From Brevundimonas sp. 357 (GTDB lineage: Bacteria; Pseudomonadota; Alphaproteobacteria; Caulobacterales; Caulobacteraceae): a stretch of 64,000 nt of DNA. The notes under the pieces are model-generated. The model saw nothing but the letters and a program-made list of their open reading frames with translations, was not told the origin of the DNA and did no database searches. Location: NCBI RefSeq assembly GCF_003938605.1, contig NZ_RHWX01000011.1, forward strand, positions 1 through 64,000, written 5' to 3'. This document shows, in pieces, positions 19,375 to 32,171 of the stretch. The position numbers and the translations under genes are program-made. How positions within the stretch are numbered: position 1 is the stretch's first letter; every line of letters starts with the position of its first letter.

Positions 19375-20703
19375 ATGACAAACCACGAGAACAGGAAGGG
19401 CAATCGCGCCCGCTTGACGCGCAAGCTGATCGACAAAGCGCAAGCCGATCATGTGCGGGGAAAGCGGGTGCGCCTATGGGACACAGACGTGCCCCAACTG
19501 TACGTCCAGATCACGCCCGGAGGCTCCGCCAGCTACTACATTCGCTATCCTAGGGCTGACGGCAGCAAGAATGACTTTCGGCTGTGCGCAGCTTCCATTC
19601 CGCCCGAAGACGCCCGCCGTGGAGCGCTTCAGCGGTTGGCTGCGCTGCAACTGGAAGGAATTGATCCCGCCGTTGAACGTCGTGACGACATTGCAGCCGC
19701 GAAACGTGGAAAGGTGGAAACGGTCAGCGCGCTGGCGGAGTTGTTTGACGAAGCCCACCCGCATTTTTCGGAGGGGGATAAGAGGGCGAGAAGCTACCTG
19801 CTGGGGCGTTTTGTGTTGCCACGCATAGGCGATCGTCCCTTCAGGGAAATTTCGAAACCTGAGATGAAGGATTTGGTTCGCAGCATCCAAAGCCAGATTG
19901 CGACAGATGCCCGCCATCCCCGATTCAATGGGCATTCCACAGCCAACCAAATCCAGTCCATTGTCCGCAGAATGTACAACTGGGCGATCTCTGATCGGGA
20001 GTGGTTGTCCGAAAACCCCGCGTCGTTCCCGGCCCTCTTTGAAGACAATCTGGAACAACGTCCCGAGTACTTTGATCCGGATTCATTTGCCAAAATCTGG
20101 CATGCGAACGTCGCACGCGCCACCGGTAAGGACACGCGGATCAGTGTCGCGCTTGCGACGCTGCTCTATCTGGTGACACTCCAGCGGCCCGTTGATGTTG
20201 CTCGCGCGCAGCGGGAGCATATCAATTTGTCTGAGGCCACCTGGATTGTTCCGAAACATCTGACCAAGAAAAAGCGGAAGCCCTACTATGTGCCTTTGAC
20301 TCCGCTGGCTATGCGGTTGATCCAGGCGCAGATGGAGCGCAGCTCCAGCACGTATCTCTTCCCGACATGCGGACGCGGCGACCACCTCTTGAGGGGGTCG
20401 ATGGGAGGTGCCTTTATGGCCATGCGCAACCAGATGGTTGAGGCTGGCGAACTTCCGTCGAAAGAACTGCAATTGTACGACGGTCGACGATACGGACGCA
20501 CTGTCATTGAAGAAGACTTGGGCTTTCCGGAGCGTGTCGCCGAGCACGTCATCAACCACTACGATGAAAACCAGCCTTCGCGCCGCTACAACGTTCGTAC
20601 AATGCGTGAGAAGGTGCGGGCCGCTCAGAATGCCTGGAGCGATGAAATCGCTCGAATGGTGGGGCCGCACGCGTTTAGCCCTGCGCCTTCGGACAAGCAG
20701 TAA
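19375..20703 (+). CDS. int: Tyrosine-type integrase of the island
   Basis: A 442-residue site-specific recombinase. An N-terminal arm-binding and DUF4102-like part (RLTRKLIDKAQ, LYVQITPGGSASYYIRY) precedes a core-binding domain (about 115-225) and the catalytic domain. Visible catalytic residues are Arg271 (TLQRPVDVA), a beta-hairpin Lys (VPKHL, 294), Arg371/372 in LYDGRRYGR, His395 (VINH) and the nucleophile Tyr405 (SRRYNV). The usual His of the HxxR box appears replaced by Tyr368. The position just inside the left junction and the outward-facing att sequence fit an integrase that inserted this island. A GAGGTAGAGA stretch precedes the ATG. Confidence 0.92.
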   Translation: MTNHENRKGNRARLTRKLIDKAQADHVRGKRVRLWDTDVPQLYVQITPGGSASYYIRYPRADGSKNDFRLCAASIPPEDARRGALQRLAALQLEGIDPAVERRDDIAAAKRGKVETVSALAELFDEAHPHFSEGDKRARSYLLGRFVLPRIGDRPFREISKPEMKDLVRSIQSQIATDARHPRFNGHSTANQIQSIVRRMYNWAISDREWLSENPASFPALFEDNLEQRPEYFDPDSFAKIWHANVARATGKDTRISVALATLLYLVTLQRPVDVARAQREHINLSEATWIVPKHLTKKKRKPYYVPLTPLAMRLIQAQMERSSSTYLFPTCGRGDHLLRGSMGGAFMAMRNQMVEAGELPSKELQLYDGRRYGRTVIEEDLGFPERVAEHVINHYDENQPSRRYNVRTMREKVRAAQNAWSDEIARMVGPHAFSPAPSDKQ

Positions 20704-20774
20704 CGTCCCGGAAGCAAGTTTCTCCTGCCGCAAATTCCGACAAAAACTGTCAATGCATTTGAGGCAGCCCCAGG

Positions 20775-20805
20775 CGCCGCGTGTCAGAGATTCTGACATG
20801 CGGCG
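20775..20805. terminator. Long hairpin downstream of the integrase gene
   Basis: A 14-bp stem with one G-T pair (CGCCGCGTGTCAGA against TCTGACATGCGGCG) and a three-base loop, about 70 bases after the integrase stop. There is no T-run. It lies in the roughly 310-base stretch 20704-21014, where no gene is convincing. Confidence 0.55.
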
Positions 20806-20939
20806 TCCTACAATTGGTGAGGCCTCATCCCTTCAATTTGGGCAACGTTCATATGGCCCCAAAGCCCCACATCCACGAGCACCGATCGCGCTGCCAGCGC
20901 CTGACGGCGCGCTGATGTTTAGGCCGGCGGGGTACGAGG

Positions 20940-20969
20940 ACGCCGCCTCTCAGGTATGCGAGGCGGCGT
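20940..20969. terminator. Hairpin between integrase and excisionase-like genes
   Basis: A perfect ten-base stem ACGCCGCCTC/GAGGCGGCGT around a ten-base loop. It lies about 45 bases beyond the end of the minus-strand excisionase-like gene and could terminate transcription from either side. No T-run follows on the plus strand. Confidence 0.5.
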
Positions 20970-21014
20970 GAAATTGATGGAGCCGTCGAGTGAAGGGTTC
21001 GCGCGTCGGGGAGG

Positions 21015-21344
21015 CTAACCACGATCCGTGGATTGCACCGATCGCAACGGGCGCGTCGGTCGCCGCAGCGTCATCGGGGAGTGGTCAGCGGCATAGGAGA
21101 TGCGAACGGTGCGCGCTTCGCGGGTGTTGGACACCATTTGAGCGGCCATGTGTTCCATGAGGTCGGACAGGCGATAGCGCGGATCGCGCCGCAAGGCGGC
21201 CGAGTAGCGAGGGCCGTGGCCGCGAAGGCGCCATTTCGAAAGCGTCTCGACCTTCACACCGATGTAGGCGGCGGCTTCTTCGGCTGTCAGCCAGCGGTTC
21301 TCCAGCGGGCTCAGGCTAGGCGCATCACGTTCGTCGTTCTTCAT
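21015..21344 (-). CDS. Excisionase-like helix-turn-helix protein (AlpA/HTH_17 type)
   Basis: A 109-residue protein whose middle is a winged helix-turn-helix of the excisionase/MerR superfamily: RWLTAEEAAAYIGVKVETLSKWRLRGHGPRYS. The AAAYIGVKVETLSKWR recognition region and GPRY turn are typical of AlpA and phage Xis proteins, which bend attachment-site DNA and often repress int. The C-terminal tail is basic and likely disordered. A TCTCC-complement ribosome-binding site (GGAGAAG) precedes the start. Placed next to the integrase and divergent from the HNH side, it probably controls excision of the island. Confidence 0.8.
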   Translation of the reverse strand: MKNDERDAPSLSPLENRWLTAEEAAAYIGVKVETLSKWRLRGHGPRYSAALRRDPRYRLSDLMEHMAAQMVSNTREARTVRISYAADHSPMTLRRPTRPLRSVQSTDRG

Positions 21345-21508
21345 GGCTTCTCCTTGCTTCGTTGCACATCTCCTGTGGGTCAGTGCGAGTTAATAGTGAG
21401 ATTTACGAAAACTTAACCGAAAACGTTAGTCAAGAAAAAATAGCAAAAACTAGACGATTTGTTGGTTAATTCAGTATTATCGTAAACAAAATCTACATTG
21501 AATCGTGA

Positions 21509-22081
21509 TTATCGCGGAATGTATTCGCGAAAGCAGTTCTCCAAGAAATCAGCAATCACCTGCCAAGGTCTGCTCGGAGACGGGTCAATAGCCGCCTTTC
21601 GCTTCACCTCAGCCAAGAGCGCTTCCCGCTCCATGTAGGCCGCAACGGCAGCATATTGCGCGCGTCGTTCAGGCGCCCCTCGCTGGCTCAGTCGGACGAC
21701 CTCTTCAAGACTGCGGTTACTTTTCAGGCGATTAGCCTGGTCGCTGATGACCCTGACATTGCCAGGCTGATAGCCTTTGGCGGGATTGATCCGATCAAGA
21801 GAGGGGGAACTGGCGGACCTCGCCGTACCCACGGTCAAGGGCAGACCAAGAACGGGGCAACGGCGCGGCATGGAGATGTCCTGACGCCGAAGCGTATAGG
21901 GCACGCCCTGACGGACAGCGCGCTGACGTGCTCGCGTCAAAAGCGCGGATGTGGGACGAGTTTTACGCGCAACGCTAAGGTAGCCGCGCATGTAGGCAGC
22001 ATTGCAGCTTCGGCAGGTTCGGCGTTGGCTCGGCTTTCCATGGAGCGGACAAGTCGGTTGATCCGGTTTAACGTCATTCAT
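21509..22081 (-). CDS. Phage-type HNH/recombination-endonuclease-VII-like nuclease
   Basis: A 190-residue protein. An N-terminal Cys cluster (CPLHGK, then CRSCNAAYMRGY) suits zinc binding, and a core reading CPVLGLPL, SLDRINPAKGYQPGNVRVISDQANRLKS is the conserved block of small phage HNH endonucleases. The start at 22081 has GGAGGT seven bases upstream. Its promoter region faces the XRE gene and contains two direct repeats. It may be a phage relic or a mobility or defence nuclease; the core residues look intact, so it is probably functional. Base composition is noticeably less GC-rich than the chromosome. Confidence 0.75.
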   Translation of the reverse strand: MNDVKPDQPTCPLHGKPSQRRTCRSCNAAYMRGYLSVARKTRPTSALLTRARQRAVRQGVPYTLRRQDISMPRRCPVLGLPLTVGTARSASSPSLDRINPAKGYQPGNVRVISDQANRLKSNRSLEEVVRLSQRGAPERRAQYAAVAAYMEREALLAEVKRKAAIDPSPSRPWQVIADFLENCFREYIPR

Positions 22082-22103
22082 AGAGGCACCTCCATTCATG
22101 TAT

Positions 22104-22132
22104 TGGTGCTATTTATCAAATATGGTGCTATT
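22104..22132. promoter_or_regulatory. Direct-repeat operator candidate between HNH and XRE genes
   Basis: TGGTGCTATT occurs at 22104-22113 and again at 22123-22132, 19 bases apart, in the AT-rich 59-base gap between two divergent genes. This is a likely binding site for the XRE protein encoded next to it. Confidence 0.5.
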
Positions 22133-22140
22133 GGTCAATC

Positions 22141-22455
22141 ATGAATTCTGAGCGCGACACAAGCCCCTCCGGCGCCGTCGTTACTGGGGCGCAGTTGCGC
22201 GCAGCGCGCGGGCTTTTGAATATGTCCGTGTCCGATCTGGCTGAGCGTACGGGGCTGGCGCTGAACACCGTTCGAAAGGCCGAAAGCACCAACGCCGCTG
22301 CGCCCGTCACAACGGCAAATGCACGGTTGCTTGTTGCAACTTTGGAAGACGCTGGTGTCGTATTCATCCCTGCAGGAATGCTCGGAGCCGGAGTGCAGCT
22401 ACGCTTTCCGGACCAGGAGCCACTGAAGCGACGGCGCGATTATAAAGGCGAGTAG
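22141..22455 (+). CDS. XRE-family helix-turn-helix regulator
   Basis: A 104-residue DNA-binding protein. GAQLRAARGLLNMSVSDLAERTGLALNTVRKAES is a standard XRE helix-turn-helix (about residues 16-50). A short C-terminal part with GVVFIPAGMLGAGVQLRF is common in small phage and plasmid repressors. It is divergent from the HNH nuclease and probably controls both genes through the direct repeats in between. Confidence 0.82.
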   Translation: MNSERDTSPSGAVVTGAQLRAARGLLNMSVSDLAERTGLALNTVRKAESTNAAAPVTTANARLLVATLEDAGVVFIPAGMLGAGVQLRFPDQEPLKRRRDYKGE

Positions 22456-22533
22456 GGCCAAACTGCTGCGACCCTCACGCAGTTGCATCGTCGACGGTTT
22501 CCCCGTAACGAAATTCGATCGGGGAATTTCGAT

Positions 22534-22956
22534 TTGCCACGCTTGTTCCGTTTCCTTTGCGTTTGCCTGGGCGTGACCGTCATGGTCGCGGTGCAGATGC
22601 ATGGCGTGCAGAATAATCAGCACAGGATCGAACACGGCCTTCAGTTCCCTGGCGTTTCCTATGAAGACACGGCCGATCTGGCTCACGACCATGACCACGG
22701 TCACAGCCATGACGCGGCGACGAACGACGATGGCTCGGCTAACCCTCAGGCGATGGATGTCGCCGATGAAAGCGGCAAATCCCCTCTCAGCCATCACCAT
22801 CACAGCGGGGGCGACATTCATGTGGCCCTGGCGACGCCTGTCCATCCGACCGGCGCGGGCGTGGTGACCTCGCTCGACCTTGGCCCGGCGCCCGACGCCG
22901 TGCCGCCCGGCGCCGTTCTCGACGCGCCGCTCCAACCTCCCAGACAGAACGCTTGA
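22534..22956 (+). CDS. Small His-rich protein heading the czc metal-efflux operon
   Basis: About 140 residues. A single hydrophobic segment (FLCVCLGVTVMVAVQM) near the N-terminus is followed by a His/Asp-rich stretch (DLAHDHDHGHSHD) and a second cluster HHHHSGGD, both able to bind divalent metals. No ATG gives a good start: TTG at 22534 with GGGGA upstream is preferred, and TTG at 22483 is the alternative. Small His-rich membrane or periplasmic proteins often precede czcCBA as metal-binding or regulatory accessories. No family is recognised with confidence. Confidence 0.6.
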   Translation: MPRLFRFLCVCLGVTVMVAVQMHGVQNNQHRIEHGLQFPGVSYEDTADLAHDHDHGHSHDAATNDDGSANPQAMDVADESGKSPLSHHHHSGGDIHVALATPVHPTGAGVVTSLDLGPAPDAVPPGAVLDAPLQPPRQNA

Positions 22957-23017
22957 TCGCCTGAAAAGCTGATCCTGCGCGGCCTCGCGGCCGTGCGCGT
23001 CCTGTTGGAGACATCCC

Positions 23018-24333
23018 TTGAAACCTTCCCAATCCGGCGTTGTCGGATGGCGAGGGCGAGGCGCGGCCGTATCCGCCCTCGCGCTCGCCCTGGCTGCGGC
23101 ATGGTCGCCGCCCGCCATTGTGCTTGCCCAGTCGCCGGCTTCTGCTGAAGCCGCATCTGGCCGGGCGCTCACCCTTGAAGGCGCGCTGCGGCGCGCCGCC
23201 GCCGCCGATCCGGCGCGACCGGGCCTCGACGCGCGCCTGCGCGGCGTTGAGGCCGGCGTTCGCCAGGCCGGCCTTCGCCCCAATCCGACCTTGGGTCTGA
23301 TGGTCGAAAACTTGCCCACCCTGGGCGGCGGCGACATTCTGGGGCGAACAGAAACCACCCTGACGTATGAGCAGAAGCTAGAACGGGGAGGCGATCGATC
23401 CGCCCGCACCGGCCTGGCGCAAAGCGAAGGCCTGCTGATCACGGCCCAGGCCCAGATCGGGCAACTGGATCGCCTCGAACTTGTGCAGCGCGCCTGGGTC
23501 GACGCCATGGCGGCAGAAGCCCAGCTGGAGATCGCACGGGAGCGGCTTTCGCTCGCGGAACGCTTCCAGACGGAAGTTCAGCGTCGCGTGAACGCGGCCC
23601 GCGATCCCCTGTTCGCGGGGGCGCGCGCCGAGGCCGAACTGGCCCAGGCCCAGATCGATTTCGATCAGGCCGAGATCGCCGTTCGCGTCGCGCGCATCGT
23701 CCTGGCCAAATTCTGGGACGGCGCCGCCGACTTCCGCATGGGGGCCTCCGACTTCGAGGACACCAGCGCCGCTCGCGTCGCCGCCGGCGCTGTGGCCCAG
23801 GCGGACCTTGAAGCCTTCCGCGCCCGCCAGGCCATCGCCGACGCCCAGGTTCGCCTGGAGCAGGCCCGCGCCGTGCCCGATCCCACGGTCAGCGTCGGCG
23901 TACGGCACATCTGGGACAATGAGGTGGCTCTGGTCTTTGGCGGGTCCGTACCGCTGCAACGCTACGACCGGAACCAGGGCGCTATCGACCGCGCCCGCGC
24001 TGACGGTCTGGCGGCCCAGGCCGATCAGAACGCCCTGCGCCTGGAGCGCGAGCGGGAAATCGCCCGCCTTCAGGTGCAGCTTCTGGCCCGCGCCAATGAA
24101 GCCCGGCGCATCGCCGAGGAAACCCAGCCCCAGGCTGAACGGGCCGTTGTCCTGGTCCGCGAGGGCTTCGCGCGCGGCGGCTTCACCTACAACGACGTGA
24201 TGAGCGCCCATGCGGCCCTGCTGCAGGCCAAGGCCCGTCGCGTCGCGGTGCTGCAGACCTTCCACAACGACCGCGCGCGGCTCGACCGCCTGACCGGCGC
24301 GCACGCCGACCTGCTCGGCCTGGAGACCCAACC

Positions 24334-24337
<4 letters not shown>
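23018..24337 (+). CDS. czcC: Outer-membrane efflux protein CzcC
   Basis: A 439-residue TolC-like channel protein. The signal peptide is followed by ALTLEGALRRAAAADP, the usual first helix, and by two long coiled-coil helical repeats containing RPNPTLGLMVENLP and a second copy of the same design. CzcC carries divalent metal ions across the outer membrane in a CzcCBA tripartite pump. The start is a TTG with GGAG eight bases upstream. Its stop overlaps the czcB start (ATGA), so the three czc genes are translationally linked. Confidence 0.92.
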
Positions 24338-28793
<4,456 letters not shown>

Positions 28794-28800
28794 AGCGGTC

Positions 28801-28823
28801 GGCCGCCCCGTTTCGGGGCGGCC
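28801..28823. terminator. Hairpin after czcA
   Basis: A perfect ten-base stem GGCCGCCCCG/CGGGGCGGCC around a TTT loop, eight bases after the czcA stop. It lacks a T-run, so it may only attenuate before hupE. Confidence 0.55.
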
Positions 28824-28902
28824 GGTCATCGGCGCCGACCCCATCACCGACGCCCGCCGACCACGGCGGACGTCGCACTTCACTCCAATCGCAAGGATGC
28901 AC

Positions 28903-29634
28903 ATGACTTCCGCACCCTGCCGCGACCGACTGTCGTGGCTTCGATCACCCTGGACCCTGGCGGTCCTGGTGGTCGGCTTCCTCTTCCTTGAAGGCCTGCT
29001 CAGCCAGGTCCTCGCCCACGGCGTCGCCGCAGGCGACAAGGGCTACATCCAGGAGACCTCAGGCTTCCTGTTCTGGCCCTTCGTCTATCTGGGGGCCAAG
29101 CACATGGTCACGGGCTACGACCACCTGCTGTTCCTGTTCGGCGTGATCTTCTTCCTCTACCGGATGAAGGACATCGGCATCTATGTGACGCTGTTCGCCA
29201 TCGGCCACTCGTCGACCCTGCTGCTCGGGGTGCTGATGAACATCAGCGTCTCCAGCTATCTGGTCGACGCCATCATCGGCCTGTCGGTCGTCTACAAGGC
29301 CCTGGACAACATGGGCGCCTATCAGAGGTGGTTCGGCTTCCAGCCCTCCACCAAGGCGGCCACGATGATCTTCGGCCTGTTCCACGGCTTCGGTCTCGCC
29401 ACCAAGCTGCAGGACTTCCAACTATCGCCCGACGGCCTGCTGTGGAACCTCGTGGCCTTCAACATCGGCGTCGAGATCGGCCAACTGCTCGCCCTGGGCG
29501 GCATCCTCATCCTGATGGGCTTCTGGCGCCGCACGAACGGCTTCTGGAAACACGCCTACCTCACCAACGTCGTGCTGATGACGCTCGGCTTCATTCTGAC
29601 GGGCTATCAGCTCGTCGGCTTCTTCGTCATGTGA
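28903..29634 (+). CDS. HupE/UreJ-family membrane protein
   Basis: A 243-residue protein with about seven membrane helices. The HupE signature is visible: HMVTGYDHLLFLFGVIFFL, then FAIGHSSTLLLG and GLFHGFGLATKL, with conserved His and Asp residues placed to bind a metal inside the membrane. HupE proteins are associated with nickel or cobalt transport. The start at 28903 has AAGG six bases upstream. It sits between czcA and a membrane-anchored protein, a recurrent accessory arrangement of czc loci. Confidence 0.88.
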   Translation: MTSAPCRDRLSWLRSPWTLAVLVVGFLFLEGLLSQVLAHGVAAGDKGYIQETSGFLFWPFVYLGAKHMVTGYDHLLFLFGVIFFLYRMKDIGIYVTLFAIGHSSTLLLGVLMNISVSSYLVDAIIGLSVVYKALDNMGAYQRWFGFQPSTKAATMIFGLFHGFGLATKLQDFQLSPDGLLWNLVAFNIGVEIGQLLALGGILILMGFWRRTNGFWKHAYLTNVVLMTLGFILTGYQLVGFFVM

Positions 29635-29648
29635 TCGGAGACACCCTC

Positions 29649-30290
29649 ATGTACAACGCAAACCGCCCCTCCAAAGCCGACCTGCCGACCACGGGCCAAC
29701 TGTTGAAGTCGACCGGCATCGCCGCCGCTGTAGCCTCCGTGCTCCTGGTCACCGTCGTTCTCCCCGCCGAATACGGCGTCGACCCCACCCGCATCGGTTC
29801 GGTCTTCGGTCTCACCGAAATGGGCCGCATCAAGCAGCAACTCGCCAAGGAGGCCGAAGCCGACGCCGCAGCTGACGCGGCCGCTGTAGATGCTGTCCCT
29901 GTGGCGGCGTCGCCGAGCCCCGTTGCGCCAGCCGCCACCGTTCCAGCCGCCGCCCCGACGGCCACGCCCAGCGTCGGCCGCACGGACGAAACCGTCCTGA
30001 CGCTGCAGCCTGATCAAGGTGCCGAGATCAAGCTGGTCATGGAAGAAGGCGCGACAGCGCGCTTCACTTGGACCAGCAGCGGCGGCAAGATCAACTTCGA
30101 CACCCACGCAGACCGACCAGGCGTCTCCTACCACGGCTACGGCAAGGGCTCCTCCCAAAGGGAGGAAGGCGTTCTGACGGCGGCCTTTACCGGTAGCCAT
30201 GGCTGGTTCTGGCGCAACCGCACCGGTCAGCCCGTAACCATCACCCTTAAAACCATTGGCGCCTATACCGAGATCAAGCGCGTCGTCTGA
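29649..30290 (+). CDS. Membrane-anchored periplasmic protein of the czc locus
   Basis: A 213-residue protein with one N-terminal transmembrane helix (about residues 23-41, STGIAAAVASVLLVTVVLPA). An Ala/Pro/Val-rich linker (about 70-110) is followed by a compact C-terminal beta-domain with FTWTSSGGKINFDTHAD, YHGYGKGSS and a final ITLKTIGAYTEIKRV. This layout matches the so-called transmembrane anchor proteins found after hupE in metal-efflux operons, whose function is unknown. GGAG lies nine bases before the start. It is the last gene of the plus-strand czc group. Confidence 0.8.
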   Translation: MYNANRPSKADLPTTGQLLKSTGIAAAVASVLLVTVVLPAEYGVDPTRIGSVFGLTEMGRIKQQLAKEAEADAAADAAAVDAVPVAASPSPVAPAATVPAAAPTATPSVGRTDETVLTLQPDQGAEIKLVMEEGATARFTWTSSGGKINFDTHADRPGVSYHGYGKGSSQREEGVLTAAFTGSHGWFWRNRTGQPVTITLKTIGAYTEIKRVV

Positions 30291-30312
30291 CGTAAATCCC
30301 GACACCTATAGA

Positions 30313-30341
30313 CAGGGCGCGCCGTTGCACGGCGCGCCCTG
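30313..30341. terminator. Bidirectional terminator closing the czc operon
   Basis: A perfect 12-base stem CAGGGCGCGCCG/CGGCGCGCCCTG with a TTGCA loop, followed by ATTTCTTT. It lies between convergent genes, 22 bases after one stop and 14 before the other. Confidence 0.85.
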
Positions 30342-30355
30342 ATTTCTTTACGGCG

Positions 30356-31687
30356 TCACACGCGATTCTTGGGCCACCGGCGGTGATTGTCATCAATCAC
30401 GACAGGGTGGGCGTGTGCTACGCCTTCCGCATCGGGGCGCATTCCCTCGCTCAGGTGCGCGTGATCCGGCTCCATGTCGTGGTGGTCGTGCAGCAGGTTC
30501 AGCGGATCGTGCGCAGGCCAGACGAAGAGCGCCAGAAGGGTGCCGAGGCCGCACAGTCCCGCCAGAACGACGAAGGCCATCTGAGGATCAGCTTCGGCCG
30601 ACACCAGCCCCGCGACCGGATAGGCGATCAACCAACAGGCGTGCGACAGGGCGAACTGGGCCGCAAACAGGGCCGGCCGTTCCGCCGCCGACGAGGACCG
30701 CCGCAGGGCGCGGCCCGCAGGCGTGATGGTCAGCGAGTAGCCAAAGCCCATGACGATCCACAGACCGATCAGCACCGGATAGCTGCGGGCGAACAGCGCA
30801 CCGGCGATGAGCACGGCGGTCATCAGGACGGCGCCCGACACCATGGCGCTGCGATCCGTCACCCGCTCCAGCGTCTTGGGAAGCAGGAAGGCGGCCGTCA
30901 TCGACCCGCCTCCGAATGCCGCCAAGGCCCAGGCGGTCGCCTGCTGCGACAGGCCGAAGTTCGACTGCACCAGGACGACAGTGTTGACGAAGACCATGGC
31001 GCCGCCCGCCGCCGTCGCCAGGCTAACCGCCAGCAGGCCGCGCAGGCGTGGCGTCAGGGCGAACAGCTTCACGCCTCCGGTCAGACGACGCAGGAACGGC
31101 AGGCTCTGCGACGCCGACAGCTTGGGCAGGACCGCCGTCACGACGAAGCCCGCTGACAGGATGAAGCCCAGCGCGGTCCCGACGAAGAGGTTGTGATAGC
31201 TGATGAAGGCCAATAGCACCGCCGCCAGCACGGGGCTGGCGACGCTTTCCAGATCGGCCGCCAGTCGGGACAAGGACAGGGCCTTAGTGTACTCGCCCTC
31301 GTCCTCCAGCAGGTCGGGGATCATGGCCTGGAAAGCCGGGGTGAAGGCGGCCGAGGCGACGTAGAGCACCGTCATAAGTCCGTAGACCTGCCAGGCCTCG
31401 TTGACGAAGGGCAGCGAAGCCGCAACGCCAGCGCGCACCACGTCCAGCGAAACCAGCAGGGTCTTGCGCGGCAGTCGAGACGCCAGGGCGCTGGCGAAAG
31501 GCGCCACCCCGACATAGGCGATCATCTTGATCGCCAGGGCCACGCCGAGGATTTCACCCGCGCTGGCGCCCGCCAGGTCATGCGCCAGCAGGCCCAGGGC
31601 CACGGTCGCCATGCCGGTTCCGAGCAGGGCCGCCACCTGGGCGATGAACAGGTGACGATAGGCGGCGTTCCTGAGGGGAGAGAACAT
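30356..31687 (-). CDS. NreB-like major-facilitator metal exporter
   Basis: A 443-residue transporter with about 12 membrane helices and a C-terminal cytoplasmic tail rich in His and Asp (LLHDHHDMEPDHAHLSEG, then VAHAHPV). The tail is the hallmark of NreB-type nickel exporters. The start at 31687 has AAAGG seven bases upstream and removes a spurious N-terminal extension. It is divergent from an RcnR/CsoR-type repressor with a GC-rich palindrome between them, so nickel or cobalt induction is likely. Confidence 0.85.
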   Translation of the reverse strand: MFSPLRNAAYRHLFIAQVAALLGTGMATVALGLLAHDLAGASAGEILGVALAIKMIAYVGVAPFASALASRLPRKTLLVSLDVVRAGVAASLPFVNEAWQVYGLMTVLYVASAAFTPAFQAMIPDLLEDEGEYTKALSLSRLAADLESVASPVLAAVLLAFISYHNLFVGTALGFILSAGFVVTAVLPKLSASQSLPFLRRLTGGVKLFALTPRLRGLLAVSLATAAGGAMVFVNTVVLVQSNFGLSQQATAWALAAFGGGSMTAAFLLPKTLERVTDRSAMVSGAVLMTAVLIAGALFARSYPVLIGLWIVMGFGYSLTITPAGRALRRSSSAAERPALFAAQFALSHACWLIAYPVAGLVSAEADPQMAFVVLAGLCGLGTLLALFVWPAHDPLNLLHDHHDMEPDHAHLSEGMRPDAEGVAHAHPVVIDDNHRRWPKNRV

Positions 31688-31723
31688 CACGGGCCTTTCG
31701 ATGCGGCGTTTTCGCGTTTGACG

Positions 31724-31742
31724 TATCCCCACCAGGGGGATA
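31724..31742. promoter_or_regulatory. Operator candidate of the metal repressor
   Basis: TATCCCC and GGGGATA form a perfect inverted repeat around five bases, placed between the divergent exporter and repressor genes, 12 bases before the repressor start. G/C-tract palindromes of this kind are the binding sites of RcnR/CsoR-family repressors. Confidence 0.7.
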
Positions 31743-31753
31743 GGTCAAATTGC

Positions 31754-32029
31754 ATGGCACACATCTCTCATGCGTCGCATCCCGAAGTCATCAAGCGCCT
31801 GAAGCGCGCCGAGGGTCACATGCGGACCGTCATCCAGATGATGGAGGATAAGAGGGCCTGCGTTGATCTGGCCCAACAGCTTCACGCCATCGAGAAGGCG
31901 GTCGCGGCGGCGAAGAAGACCTTGATTCACGACCACATCGACCACTGCTTGGCCCATGCCGCTGACGGCGACCCTGTCGAGGCGAAGCAGGCGATGGCCG
32001 AGTTCCGGGAAATCACCAAGTACCTGTGA
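31754..32029 (+). CDS. RcnR/CsoR-family metal-sensing repressor
   Basis: A 91-residue all-helical protein of the DUF156 family: HPEVIKRLKRAEGHMRTVIQMMEDKRACVDLAQQL is the family core. Candidate metal ligands are His3, Cys36, His59, His61 and His64 (LIHDHIDHCL), closer to the nickel/cobalt RcnR pattern than to copper CsoR. Family members are tetramers that leave the operator when metal binds. The ATG at 31754 fits the family N-terminus. It is divergent from the NreB-like exporter. Confidence 0.88.
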   Translation: MAHISHASHPEVIKRLKRAEGHMRTVIQMMEDKRACVDLAQQLHAIEKAVAAAKKTLIHDHIDHCLAHAADGDPVEAKQAMAEFREITKYL

Positions 32030-32171
32030 CGTCAGCTTCCAACCGGCAGGACGTCGCCCTGCCAATCCGCCTCCGGTAACGCTATGATGGGCGGGCAGGC
32101 AGTCGCGGCTGCCCTGCTGGTGCGATGCGTCAAACGCACGTCGTCGTCCGCGCGACCCGTGAGGCAAGTCC

